Below are positions 1 to 10,810 of a DNA stretch of 64,000 bases, piece after piece. Position numbers and translations under genes: made by a program. The DNA is from Atrina japonica. Lineage: Eukaryota > Mollusca > Bivalvia > Pterioida > Pinnidae. Each line of letters opens with the position of its first letter. Position 1 is the stretch's first letter. The DNA is taken from NCBI GenBank assembly GCA_030159075.1, contig BROG01000632.1, positions 327,501 to 391,500 on the forward strand, read 5' to 3'. The notes beneath the pieces were generated by a model. The model had not been told where the DNA came from and made no database searches. It saw nothing but the letters and a program-made list of their open reading frames with translations.

Positions 1-47
1 GAGTGAAAGATTCTTGAGTGCGATGTTAAACAACAATACAACAACAG
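1..47 (+). mobile_element. 3' tail of a SINE
   Basis: The window opens inside a repeat. The words 'gttaaacaacaatacaac' after 'attcttgag' match the 3' end of the fuller SINE at 44480-44755, which ends in the same way. Only the tail is present. Confidence 0.5.
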
Positions 48-611
48 TCTAATAATGGGGTCTGAAATACAGAGTAGTGGATGTGAGATATTTGTTTGTG
101 AATTAATTAGGAAAGTGTAAAAGAAACAGAAAATTCTCAGGGCAAAGTCATTGGTCACAAATCATGGCTGTGACTTCACAATACTTTCCTAACCAAGTTT
201 GGTTAATAAAAAATCAGATATGCTATGTGCAAAATAAGAATTCAAAATACATTTGTATGGGGGGGCAACCCACTTGAGAAATTTGGTTGTCCCCATCTGA
301 ATTCATTTGTCCTCCCTAAAACAGAAGGAAAATTAATAAAATCTGTAAAGAAAATAACAAGTAATAAACTGGTATATTAATTTATTGTAAACAAAAGTAT
401 TCACCTCATTCCATACGTATGGTGGTCGTATGACAGTGACAGCCATCGAAACTCACCAAGCCACTTAGACTGAAAATTGTGATTACGAACATTTTATGTT
501 GACAAAACTACTTGTCCAGGGGACAAGTACATTTAGAAATATCAACTTGTCCGAGCCAGTTCTGATCCGGTACAGGCAATCAGATTGGTGGTTATTTCAA
601 ACCTGGATATT

Positions 612-860
612 TAATAACAGACAGAAGCTCAGTTGGTAGACAGCTCGATCTTCAACATGAAGGTCCCTGGTTCGATCCCCAGTCATGCCTGATTTTTAGA
701 TGTGAGTTTCCATCTCCTCCGCACAGTTCTATGTTTAGATGGAGGGTAAGTGGTCAAGGATGTGCAGTTTGATTACCCTCTTCAGATTGTACAAGTGAAG
801 TGGCACTTAAAAAGTCGTTGGGAATACGGACCACTAAAGCAAGGACACAAAAAACACATA
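612..860 (+). mobile_element. tRNA-derived SINE
   Basis: The 5' end reads like a tRNA promoter: an A-box-like 'gctcagttggtaga' near 627 and a B-box-like 'ggttcgatcccc' near 667, about 40 bases apart. The body continues towards 860. It does not fold as a complete tRNA gene, so a SINE head is the better call. Confidence 0.55.
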
Positions 861-885
861 CTAGACATCCTGCCCTGCATCACAG

Positions 886-1843
886 TGACAAGTGGCAAGG
901 GCTTTAAGTAGACACAGTGCTTGTTAGATCAAGCCAAAGCTAGCGTGACAGTGGCAAGGGCTTTAAGTAGACACAGTGCTTGTTAGATCAAGCCAAAGCT
1001 AGCGTGACAAGTGGCAAGGGCTTTAAGTAGACACAATGTTTGTTAGATCAAGCCAAAGCTAGCATGACAAGTGGCAAGGGCTTTAAGTAGACACAATGTT
1101 TGTTAGATCAAGCCAAAGCTAGCGTGACAAGTGGCAAGGGCTTTAAGTAGACACAATGTTTGTTAGATCAAGCCAAAGCTAGCATGACAAGTGGCAAGGG
1201 CTTTAAGTAGACACAATGTTTGTAAGATCAAGCCAAAGCTAGCGTGACAAGTGGCAAGGGCTTTAAGTAGACTCAATGTTTGTTAGATCAAGCCAAAGCT
1301 AGCGTGACAAGTGGCAAGGGATTTAAGTAGACACAATGCTTGTTAGATCAAGCCAAAGCTAGCGTGACAAGTGGCAAGGGCTTTAAGTAGACACAATGTT
1401 TGTTAGATCAAGCCAAAGCTAGCGTGACAATTGGCAAGGGATTTAAGTAGACACAATGTTTGTTAGATCAAGCCAAAGCTAGCATGACAAGTGGCAAGGG
1501 CTTTAAGTAGACACAATGTTTGTTAGATCAAGCCAAAGCTAGCGTGACAAGTGGCAAGGGCTTTAAGTAGACACAATGTTTGTTAGATCAAGCCAAAGCT
1601 AGCGTGACAAGTGGCAAGGGCTTTAAGTAGACACAATGCTTGTTAGATCAAGCCAAAGCTAGCGTGACAAGTGGCAAGGGCTTTAAGTAGACACAATGTT
1701 TGTTAGATCAAGCCAAAGCTAGCATGACAAGTGGCAAGGGCTTTAAGTAGACACAATGTTTGTTAGATCAAGCCAAAGCTAGCGTGACCAGTGGCAAGGG
1801 CTTTAAGTAGATACAATGCTTGTTAGATCAAGCCAAAGCTAGC
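886..1843. repeat. 60-bp tandem satellite, about 16 copies
   Basis: The unit begins gtggcaagggctttaagtag and repeats every 60 bases with very few changes. The first unit is one base short. Variants are mostly single bases (agcatg/agcgtg, gctttaag/atttaag, aatgtt/aatgct), which indicates recent expansion. No long open frame runs through it. It lies upstream of the B3GLCT exons and may be in an intron of that gene. Confidence 0.95.
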
Positions 1844-2622
1844 AGTAAAGATATTTGGAAAGTGCAGAAAATCAGTTACAATCTGATGCCAAAATAGTTG
1901 ACAATATCTTAATATTTCACTGAAATAGAACAAATACAAGACAGTTTCAAACTTTTTGAAAATGTGATTTTTGGGGAAATGATATCTAAAATTTCACTTA
2001 GCAGAGCATTTTTCTTACTGATAACTTGTAATTAACCTGAGCATGCTGAAAGTCATATGACTGCCAGAGCGGGTCACAAATACATGAAGAAGTGTGTGTA
2101 GGCTAGCGTTGAAAAAAGTTACATTGAATATCTTATCATTAAAATTAATCACTGTGTCCAAAGAGTGCTAAATTACTAATTTTGTAAGTAGTGAGTAACA
2201 GTTTGTTATATCTACCACAGTCACAGCTTTTTTATGGCAGACACTGTGAAAATATAATTTTAGACAACATCTAATTAATAAGTCAATTTGGGTATTGGAG
2301 CATCGCAATGGTTAGCACACGCTTCTCGCCAGTGTGACCCAGGTTCATTACTTTGGATGTGACACAGGTGTATGTGAGATGGCATGGCGCTTATCAGCTC
2401 AGAGTAATGTTTTTTGTTTTGTTTTGGTTTTTTTTAGGGGGGGGGGGGGGGTTACCGATACTATGGTTTCCTTCCCACAGTTGGCACTCCCTCATGTCAA
2501 CACAAGAGCCAGTGGGAGACATTTAATTAAGTTCCATAGACTTGTTTGTTAATTGTTGAAAATAGAAAAAAGTTTTTACTTGACAAGTCAGTTAACTGTT
2601 TCATCTTTTTAACTTTTTTCAG
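1844..2622. other. Non-coding stretch, probably intron of the B3GLCT-like gene
   Basis: I see no exon here. The interval holds a SINE from about 2299, a poly-G run near 2440 and AT-rich sequence. The preceding B3GLCT exon, expected to carry the GT31 acidic metal-binding motif, was not found between 1 and 2622. Confidence 0.5.
2299..2530 (+). mobile_element. tRNA-derived SINE (family with 'aatggttagcac' head)
   Basis: The A-box-like 'aatggttagcacac' and the downstream 'gacccaggttcatta' resemble a tRNA promoter. The same head and body occur in reverse at 5985-6150, including the shared phrase 'gtgagatgg'. A poly-T/poly-G run at about 2410-2452 interrupts it. Confidence 0.5.
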
Positions 2623-2748
2623 CTTAAAGAGACTAAGGCAACTGTTGGCCTGCTATGATCCAAACGAGGCAGTACACCTGGGTGAACAGTACGGGTACGG
2701 TGTAATGAAGAATGATCACGGGTACAATTACATCACAGGAGGTGGAGG
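2623..2748 (+). CDS. B3GLCT: Beta-1,3-glucosyltransferase (B3GLCT-like), internal exon
   Basis: This exon follows a 'ttttttcag' acceptor and ends at a 'gtaag' donor. It encodes a segment with [17 protein letters not shown] and YNYITGGGG. In vertebrate B3GLCT the matching region has CYDSGEPVFLGERYGYG and YSYITGGGG. The family is GT31. These enzymes work in the ER lumen and add glucose in beta-1,3 linkage to O-fucose on thrombospondin type 1 repeats. The exon starts with the last base of a codon and ends in phase 2, joining to 4699. Upstream exons with the signal peptide and the acidic metal-binding motif are not visible, so the gene is partial here. The enzyme family is clear; orthology is inferred. 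Confidence 0.9.
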
Positions 2749-4698
2749 GTAAGTTTGATGGGTGGGTGGGTCTGTAGATTATAAAGGTCCCGATTCACAT
2801 GATTTTATGAAATTTTATATACTATTTTAGTATCATAAAATGTTTCTATCTACTTAAATCACTATATCATTTGTTACATTGTTTTAGAAATTACTTCCCT
2901 GATTATGACACACACAGACCACAAATAACACGAGAGCGATCGTTCAGGTTACGTGGAGGTTATGACAAATACAAATCACGTAACCTCTTTTTCATTCTTT
3001 ATGAATTTTCTTTATAAGACTTCATTATTGTTTTCGTAACCTGCAGGTTACAGTCATTTCATTTTAGCGTAACCTCTAAATGGGTTACGATGATCTCTGT
3101 TATTTTGTAGCCTGCACACAGAAGTAAAAAAGAGAGATACTGTCTAAGACACTTTGTGTCCTTAAAGGCATACAAGCTGCCAAAATGGAATTTTTGTTTA
3201 TATAAAAAATTTCAAATATTCTACGTTTATCGTATTTCATGGCCTATAGGTCGATATGGGGGATAGGTCGAATGGCCGATTTTTGGCAAAACTCCAGGAT
3301 TAAGTATTAGATAGGTCGAAATGGAGGACAGGTCGATGTCGGCAGAGATGGAAACATGAATGGGAGAACACAAAAATGCATCGTTTATGTTTAATAACTG
3401 GTGCTAAAAAGATGGTAGCCTATTAAAATAATCAGAGTGATCGACCTATTTTACGGTACAGTATTAAATAGGAGTGATTAAAAAGCATAGAAGTTGCATC
3501 ATATATATATTTAACATCACTTATATTACTTGTGCGTACTGATTATGTATACAAGCATCGCAATTATGTTACCTGTCAAATCATCATTAAATTCTTTATG
3601 CTGTTTACCCAAGCGTCCTCAATCCATGTCTTATCCTTACATTGACCTAAATTATTATGCTGCTGCAATTGTCAAACAATTAAATACTCAAGGTTTAGTG
3701 TCAATTAATTTATGTAACACTTTTTCCAAAACTTTCCCAACTTCAAAGACTGCCGCGCGATCCTTATCAGTTGAAGGTCACGTTCCAGTGAACACAGCTT
3801 GTAGTGTCCTGAAAGTCTGAATGAAGACTTCAACTTCACAGTGGGGTGCCGAGATAAGGGAATCATTCAAAAGTATAAACTGTCCGGTATAAATATAATG
3901 TAAACGATGTATTTTTATTACGCAGTTTCTGACACAGTCTTGAATCCCAATTATATTGTAACTTGAAAGATCATTATTTTGTCACTTGATTATGAACACA
4001 GTGCATTACGCACACACGAGGTCACATTTAATAGTCCTATTAAGTGTAAATACAAATGGGTGTTTGGAGTAGGCCCCTAGATTATCCTGTGGAAAATTTT
4101 GAATTACGATGTTAAAATGAGGAATTGCAGATACAAGTTAAATATTTCACTATTTTTTTTAAAGATAAGTCGATGCGGTGAATAGGTCGAGGTCACAACT
4201 TCGGAGAAAAAAAATATCGACCTATAGGCCGTAAAATACGGTAATACAAATAAAATTTTTTCAAAAATTCTGGGTCAAAAAGATCTTGTTATAATGTCGT
4301 ATTTGTGAAAAGAAATCAAATGTGAGTAATGGGTGTGTAAACATTTGTACTCTTACATGGATGATAGGAATATCAATCGTCAGGTATTTCATTCAGTCTA
4401 GGCAATATATGCATGATATGTTGAAATTTTCTACAGCAATATGTCTTTTCAGCTTCTTTAATAAAAGTTTTGCTCCAATTGCGGGATAGTTATTTTAATC
4501 AAAATGACAGCCTGTATGCCTTTAATATGAAAATTAGTTGAGTATTGTGTGTTTCTGTTGTCATCTTTGTTACAACTGTATATACAAAAGTTGTCATCTG
4601 TATAATTATAAATACGTGTTGTTCTGTGATAGAAATTCTCATCGACATTGATACTTCATTTGAGACAAATTGTAATAGATATTTTCTTTTTGACACAG
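2749..4698 (+). other. B3GLCT-like intron carrying a 1-kb inverted-repeat element
   Basis: Between two in-frame exons lies 1950 bases of AT-rich DNA. About half is the element at 3230-4241. No other exon was recognised. Confidence 0.8.
3230..4241. mobile_element. 1012-bp DNA element with 28-bp terminal inverted repeats
   Basis: The left end (3230-3257) reads through 'ggcctataggtcgatat'. The right end (4214-4241) is its reverse complement with about three mismatches and continues to 'gtaaaatacgg'. Related 'ataggtcga' words recur just inside both ends. It holds a 96-codon open frame (3530-3820) that I do not recognise as a transposase, so the element looks non-autonomous. Confidence 0.75.
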
Positions 4699-4846
4699 AA
4701 TGATTTTCAGTAGAGAAGCAATTAATGAGATGGCGAGACTGGATCAACTCAATTGCTTTACCGATGATGCTCCAGACGACATGACTCTCGGGTTGGTGTT
4801 CAAAAGAATGGGAATTTCTCTGGTTCACAGTCCTTACTTTCATCAG
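4699..4846 (+). CDS. B3GLCT: Beta-1,3-glucosyltransferase (B3GLCT-like), penultimate coding exon
   Basis: After a 'gacacag' acceptor the exon joins in frame to the previous one (GG + A) and ends CATCAG before 'gtaagt'. It encodes MIFSREAINEMARL, then CFTDDAPDDMTLG and a final HSPYFHQ. These match human B3GLCT blocks MVFSREAV, CYSNDAPDDMVLG and HSPLFHQ in order and spacing. The DAPDDM block is strongly conserved in this GT31 branch. The length (148 nt) and phase fit both neighbours. Confidence 0.92.
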
Positions 4847-4879
4847 GTAAGTTTGTGTACACATGGTTCAGTATTTGAT

Positions 4880-5300
4880 ATTTATAATACACACATAATT
4901 GCATATAAAAACAGATATCATATAGTAAACAGATATATAAAAACAGATATCATATAATAAACAGATATAAAAACATATCATATAATAAATAGATATATAA
5001 AAATAGATATCATTTTAAACAGATATATAAAAACAGATATCATGTACTAAACAGATATATGAAAACAGATATCATATAGTAAACAGATATCGTATAATAA
5101 ACAGAAAGCATATAAAACAGATCATATAATAAACATCATATAATAAACATATAATAATGAGATACTTAAAAACATATCATATAATAAACAGATATATAAT
5201 AAATATGTTATTAATAATATCAGATATATAAAAACAGATATCATATAAAAACAGATATCATATAATGAACAGATATCATATAATGAACAGATATCATATA
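4880..5300. repeat. Degenerate tandem repeat of 'aaacagatatcatata'
   Basis: Short AT-rich units built from 'aaacagatatcatataata' recur irregularly through this part of the B3GLCT-like intron. Unit length varies, so it is a decayed satellite or complex microsatellite. Confidence 0.85.
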
Positions 5301-5504
5301 CTGTATGCTTGAAAACTTAGCTCCTGTTTAATTTTTGCAATTTTCGCCCTCATATGAGAGAGCTAATTAAAAATGGAAGCAGAATTTTCAAGCTAAATAA
5401 TACATGCACGTCATCCTGGTGAATGGTTATTGAGGGCGAATTTAAGACGGGTTGAAAACAATTTCTGTCTGAAAGGGACGGCAATTTTCAGTACATGTAT
5501 ACAG
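5301..5504 (-). mobile_element. 204-bp MITE, copy A
   Basis: It starts ctgtatgcttg and ends tgtatacag, and is flanked by TA on both sides. It matches the elements at 14135-14338 and 35001-35203 when reversed. Shared internal phrases include 'gacagaaa', 'gtcttaaatt' and 'cgccct'. TIRs and a TA target suggest a Tc1/mariner/pogo-type non-autonomous element. Confidence 0.75.
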
Positions 5505-5984
5505 TAATAAACAGAGAGTGTGTATTTTTAACAGATATGTCTATATACAATCTGGAATGACATTTCCATTCACTGATGGCATTATCTACAAATGATGGTT
5601 TTGGTTATTTGATGACAGGCAGTTTTTAGCTTTCCTGGCTCAAGGATTTTGCGACCTCTTGCACTCACCCAGTGTATATAACATTGTATAAAGTGAAGAA
5701 ATAAAGTATAAACTATGTATTTTATAACAATAAATGAATAAATTTTACAACTTGAATTAATTAAATCCCTGAAGTCACGTTTGGACATGCCCATTTCAAA
5801 GAATGGTTAAGTCCACTGTCGGAATTCAGGGGTGTATGATTTAAAATCAAACTTTAATCATAATTTTACATGCAATATGAACTTGTTCACTCCTGAATTA
5901 TGACAGAAGACTACTATTTATTGATTTGGGTGAGTCTATATGTAACCACAGGGGTTGATTAGTTAATTGTTATAACTTATGTTA

Positions 5985-6150
5985 TCTGGTGTTGGTGTGA
6001 GAGGTACTTACTCCTGTTACTGTGCCCAAACTGGTGACTGCCGTACCATCTCACATACATGCACTTCCCCGTCCAGTCTGAGCATAAAACCTGGGTTACA
6101 TTTGTGTGAAGCGAATATGCTAACCACTGCACTACGAAGACACTCGTTGC
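5985..6150 (-). mobile_element. tRNA-derived SINE, reverse copy
   Basis: Read on the - strand it has 'agtgcagtggttagcat' followed by 'aacccaggtttta', then 'gtatgtgagatggtacggca'. This is the same head and body as the SINE at 2299-2530. Confidence 0.55.
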
Positions 6151-6615
6151 GAAAATGTTCAATATACATAAATCTAGTGCTGTAACAATACATTGATACA
6201 ACAATATATTGCGATATCAGTACGAATAAAAGATATCAATATTTTCTGGAAAAACAAATCCGGATTTGTGTTGGTTCTGTTATTAGTATATCGGTGTGTG
6301 TCAATGTCACTTAAGCGCTACTATATCAGTAAATTATCCATAATTGTTTTGCCCAAGATAAGGCTAATGTTAGCAATGTACAAGATGTAGTGAATAATTG
6401 GTAATTTTACATTCACCATTTCCAATATTACACTGAACATTCCTAATAACATGATAAATCGTGATATGTTTTTCATATATCATGATATATCATGATACAT
6501 TTATGTGTCAAGACACACAGCCCTACATAACACCAAATGACAACACTGTTTTGTTGCTTCATTATTGAGCAATTTTCCAGCATTTTGACCTTTTTACATT
6601 TTTCGTATATTTCAG

Positions 6616-6780
6616 GCCAGACCCGAAGACTATTCACCAGATTTTTTGGCTCCTAAAACTGCTTTGTCCTTCCATAAACACTGGGAAGTCGATCCTTACA
6701 CAGTGTATCAACATCTAGTGAGTTTGAAATCACACGAAGACGAAACAGAATTAAGGAAAGATTCACATGAGGAACTTTAG
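6616..6780 (+). CDS. B3GLCT: Beta-1,3-glucosyltransferase (B3GLCT-like), last coding exon
   Basis: A 'tatttcag' acceptor is followed by 54 codons and TAG. The product has ARPEDYSPDFL, then SFHKHWEVDPYTVY and ends KDSHEEL. Human B3GLCT has ARPVDYPKDYL, SFHKHWNIDPVKVY and ends REEL. The HEEL end is a KDEL-like ER-retention signal, consistent with ER residence of this glucosyltransferase. The SFHKHW block is characteristic of the family. The next gene to the right (ULK) points towards this one, so the two are convergent. Confidence 0.93.
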   Translation, partial: ARPEDYSPDFLAPKTALSFHKHWEVDPYTVYQHLVSLKSHEDETELRKDSHEEL

Positions 6781-7226
6781 GATTTAGCTCATCAACTTTC
6801 TATTTTTAGGTTGGCTGAATGTGTCAGGTGACCTGTCATCATCTGGATAAAAGTCAAGGGGGAGGGGGGTGTAGGGATGGGTGGGGGGAGATGTTTTGGG
6901 TTGAGACCAAAATTGATTTATGGCATGTAAAGACAGGAGTATGTTCGTAAGAGTATGTTAATTAGTAATAATTTATCAGAAAAGAAAACAGACATTTTCC
7001 CCCAATAACTAATTAATTGAACATTGGAATATTGAAAAGTATTGAAACTGAAACTGAAATCAGAGTAACATGTAACCCCTGGCAATAGTCAAGGTCACAT
7101 TTAGGACAAGATATATCTTTAGAGTATTCTATTTATGGTTTGGGTATTATTTGTACAGTGTGGGCTAATTTTAGAACAATTTGGCATATCATAGTCAATG
7201 TAGTATTAAATTCATTACTCAATTTT

Positions 7227-7319
7227 TTAACTCATCAACCCCTGAAAAACAATGGACTCTTCTGTAAATCAATGACTTAGACCAGTCCATATGTATCTTC
7301 AGGGGTGAATGAGTTAACT
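7227..7319. repeat. Fold-back repeat, copy 1
   Basis: It runs from 'ttaactcatcaacccctg' to 'aggggtgaatgagttaa'. The ends are imperfect reverse complements, so the roughly 90-base unit folds on itself. Further copies in this window are at 9831, 17819, 25706, 26745, 33828, 35470, 45190, 50481, 52809 and 60530. Confidence 0.85.
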
Positions 7320-7439
7320 AGATTTTCTAGCGTAGTTTTATTTCCTGATCTGCTAGAGTGCTATGATATAAGCCCATTGTTAATGGAGTACAAAAGAATA
7401 GATCACTTACATACTTTATACTGCCAAAATCATCTTATA

Positions 7440-8694
7440 CAGTAGTCCCCCTGTGAAATGGCCACTCTCTTGAGAGGCCACCCCTTTCTCCCGGCCGATT
7501 ATTGCTTGCATTAACTTATTTGTGAACAAAATTACCCCTTTTAGAAGGCCACCCCTTCAACGCGTCCAGCGGCCATGGTTTCATTGTTAAAAGTTGAGCT
7601 TTCCCCCTCTAAAACGGCCGAAATGTTAAAGTCCGATAAACCGGAAGTAGTCAAATTTGACACAGAAGTTCATTACGGGTTAGCCAAAATAAGTGAAACG
7701 GCCAACGGTAACCTGAACGGCCATGAAAACTTCCATAAAATCAAATTCTTCCGTCATCAAAAATTTCAAGAACCCCCCCAAAAATGTGACCAAGAAGTAA
7801 ACTCCTCATAATCACTAATCAGCAAACGTCCGGTTTTCAATCGGTTGACACTTTTACAGGTAAATAGCTTGTGGGCATGTTAATTATTGAGGGTGTTAAT
7901 GATTATATAACACCATACCATCCACTGATTAGCAGTTACTTGGTCTTAATTAAGACTTGGTCTAAGTGAGTGTGTGTGTATGTCGTGTGACACACATTGG
8001 ATCATCGATGATTACAAGCATGATACCAGTCATTAAAAATAGTTATTACAACATTTTACGGTCTCAAAAGATATTTGTAATGTACTTCAACAACAAAAAT
8101 GACAAAAAAATTATTATTTTATTTATAATCAAGCATGCAAAGCATTTACCTCAAGGTCTTAATTGTCACAAAGCACATGTTATGGTAGATGTACTTCCGG
8201 AAGTAATATAAGAAACGGACCGGACCGGACTGGTATTTAAATTCTGGAAACTTAATTTTTTAGATTATAAACAAAGTTGTTATCATTTTATTCGATTGGT
8301 ACATGTATAAACTTGCAAAATTCATTCAGTAATATTAAACAAAACAAAACAAGGAAATCAATCAGATGTTATACAAAAAAAAAAAAAAGAAAAAGATAAA
8401 TGACAACAGAACGTCAATAAAACATCTATTATAAAACTCCAGTTTTGAGACCAAATCAGCTAAAATATTAATAATCTCCAGTTGTGCCATAGCAGTTGAA
8501 CTTATTTTTATCACATCTTAAAATTACATTATTTAGAACCTATACATGTACAACTGTACACAACTCGGTTAGATGTCAGACGATGAGTTATTTCAAATTC
8601 AGCCATTTTGATTAGTTTCTTTTGAGAGGCCACCCCATTTGAAAGACCACTTTTTGGCTGCAAATGGGGTGGTCTCTAAAGAGGGGGACTACTG
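7440..8694. mobile_element. 1255-bp pogo/Tigger-like non-autonomous DNA transposon
   Basis: The left end is cagtagtccccctgtgaaat and the right end is its near reverse complement (gagggggactactg). TA flanks both ends. The CAGTAGTCCCCC start resembles vertebrate Tigger ends (pogo superfamily). Gene-like 'gaggccacccc' words repeat near both ends. An internal 78-codon open frame at 7575-7811 has no recognisable transposase motif, so the element probably depends on a transposase supplied elsewhere. Confidence 0.75.
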
Positions 8695-9299
8695 TATCAT
8701 TAAAATCGAGGAGAGAAAAATCAATTGAAAAATCATGATTTTGAAAACTACTCATCCCCAGACAGTTTCAGCGTGTCCCCATTTTTTTTTTATAAACTTT
8801 TATGGAACCATTAAGACTAACTGTTCTTTGATTTTTTTCTAGAATGGGACTTATAAATACGGTAATTAAAATAGCAATAAAGGAATTTTAAAGTGTCATG
8901 TTTATGCAAAGTATTAGAGGGTTATAAAGTAAGGTGTTGTAGATCTAGAAGAAAAATTAAAATGTCAACAGGGATGTGTACCCCCACCCCTTACTACTCA
9001 TCCCAATGCCATTCTTGCTCTGAAAAAACACTTGTGTTGCTATATGAAATGAAAGTTAGATAATTTGAAAAAAATTGAGATCTATGCAGTTGATATTGTT
9101 TACTCACTATACATGTACATATATACTGTATAAGCAGAAATTTTAGCGAGGATTCAATTTTGGCATCATTAGCGAGGTTGTTGAAAGCACTAAAATTGAA
9201 TATTGCTAACAATTCATTTCTCATCGTAGGTAAGAGTTATCCTTTTTAAATCATAAAATCGCTAATATTACTTCTCACTAAAATTATATACCATATTTT

Positions 9300-9368
9300 T
9301 AGGACAAAACTCTAAATTCTAACTTGTAAAGTATATTATATATATATATATATATACATATATATAAT
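9300..9368. repeat. (TA)n microsatellite
   Basis: An AT dinucleotide run centred on 9337-9365. Confidence 0.8.
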
Positions 9369-9369
9369 C

Positions 9370-9526
9370 ATTCATCTGTTCTATTGCAACTCGTTATGTC
9401 GAAATTCTGGTTATATCAAAGCTGAACTGCTGGTCTGATTTTGATTAATGGATAAAATTTTGGTTTTCTCGAATTCTGGATATTTCGAAGTAATAGGGGA
9501 CTTGAAGATAACAAGATTCTACAGTA
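9370..9526. mobile_element. Small inverted-repeat element related to the 36-bp array family
   Basis: It contains 'cgttatgtcgaaattctgg' at the left and 'tcgaattctggatatttcga', 'gataacaagattctac' at the right. The terminal 'ctcgttat...cgaa' theme matches the ends around the tandem array at 20253-20897. Confidence 0.5.
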
Positions 9527-9830
9527 CATTATGTTACATTATCGCAGTCTTTTGTTGTTACATTTTTTCTCATATTTGTTCTGTTTTTTTGTGTTCACGT
9601 TTTTCTAGTCTACCATCAAGAATCCTCAGTGTTTAAAATCATGTCTCACTTCAATTTTATGATTGTATGTTTAATAACGATTGTGATATCAAAATAGTAA
9701 GCGTTAGTGCAAATGTGGACGTGTTCACTAACGGTTTATTTTGTGATTTTTCTCTATGCAAAACTTTTCAACATGGGTAAATTTATGTGGAGATAAAGAA
9801 GAAGCAATAACAATATGAGCATGTGTGTAT

Positions 9831-9922
9831 GTAACTCGTCAACCCCTGAAAAACAATGGACTCTAATGTAAATCAATGACTTGGACCAGTCCAAATGTGT
9901 CTTAAAGGGTGAATGAGTTAAC
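9831..9922. repeat. Fold-back repeat, copy 2
   Basis: Same unit as 7227-7319, from 'aactcgtcaacccctgaa' to 'gggtgaatgagttaac'. Confidence 0.85.
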
Positions 9923-9924
9923 TA

Positions 9925-10305
9925 GTCAATTTAGTGTGGTGGTTATGTTTGCTTATTATCTGGTTTGGTTTGCAAGCGGTAGGTTCTGGGTTTGATTCCC
10001 TGTACCGAGTCAAACCTAAGACTTCAAGAAAACATGGTGATTTTTTCTTCCCCAAGTGATTGGCACATGTGGCATAATGAGTAAAAAGTCACAGGTATTT
10101 CAGATGAGACTTGAAATGGATGTCCGGTGTCATGGTGGGCATGGCCCATAAGACAACCCTCACTGCTTGGGTTATGTTGGAGTCAGTCTATAGCACAGGT
10201 CAAAATTTGTAGTACTTCACCTACAGCTCGTGACATCTCCATAATTATAAGTGAAAAACAAATTCTTGTTGAGAATATGTAAAACAACAAACAAACAAAA
10301 CCGGA
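9925..10305 (+). mobile_element. tRNA-derived SINE (380-bp family)
   Basis: The head includes 'gcggtaggttctgggtttga' (B-box-like). The body has 'cagatgagacttgaaatgga' and 'cttcacctacagctcgtgac', and the tail is 'aaaacaacaaacaaacaaaa'. The copy at 47875-48258 shares the head, 'cagatgagactt' and 'gacatctccataa' in the same order. Confidence 0.65.
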
Positions 10306-10649
10306 AAACAAAACTGCCAATAATATCTTCACATCAACAATTTATGTGCTAATTTGTTCAAGTAAACGGAGTACCAGAACTATGTGTTGATGTGCTGAAG
10401 TTTGTGCACTGCTATACTGCACATGTGTATATTAGGAGAGCTGGGGGTATAGCGGATACCTGGCTAAATAAATCATAAGATTATAAACAATCATATCAGT
10501 ACAAAACATGTGATTTACTCTACTTTGTCAGTCTATGCATCTTTTAAGTCAATGCTTTTTATGGTTTTTTATTTACCTTTATTTGAGTGTTTGGTTTCAC
10601 TCTTTATTGATGATATTCTAGAATAACACTTGCATGTTTGTGAAATTGC

Positions 10650-10810
10650 TTATATATATATATATATATATATATTCTATATATATTCGATAGTAATGGG
10701 GTCATAGTTTATGAATTTTGATATAACAGGGTAATTCAACAGTATGTGTAGTATCATGATATTATGATATAACATATATCAACATATATATATATATATA
10801 TATATATAAA
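10650..10810. repeat. Two (TA)n microsatellites around a small repeat fragment
   Basis: TA runs at about 10653-10674 and 10783-10807 flank a fragment with 'tatattcgatagtaatgggg', related to the element at 9370-9526. Confidence 0.75.

Noticed and set aside
886..1843. CRISPR-like array
   Set aside because: The units are directly adjacent with no unique spacers, and the DNA is eukaryotic; it is a satellite.
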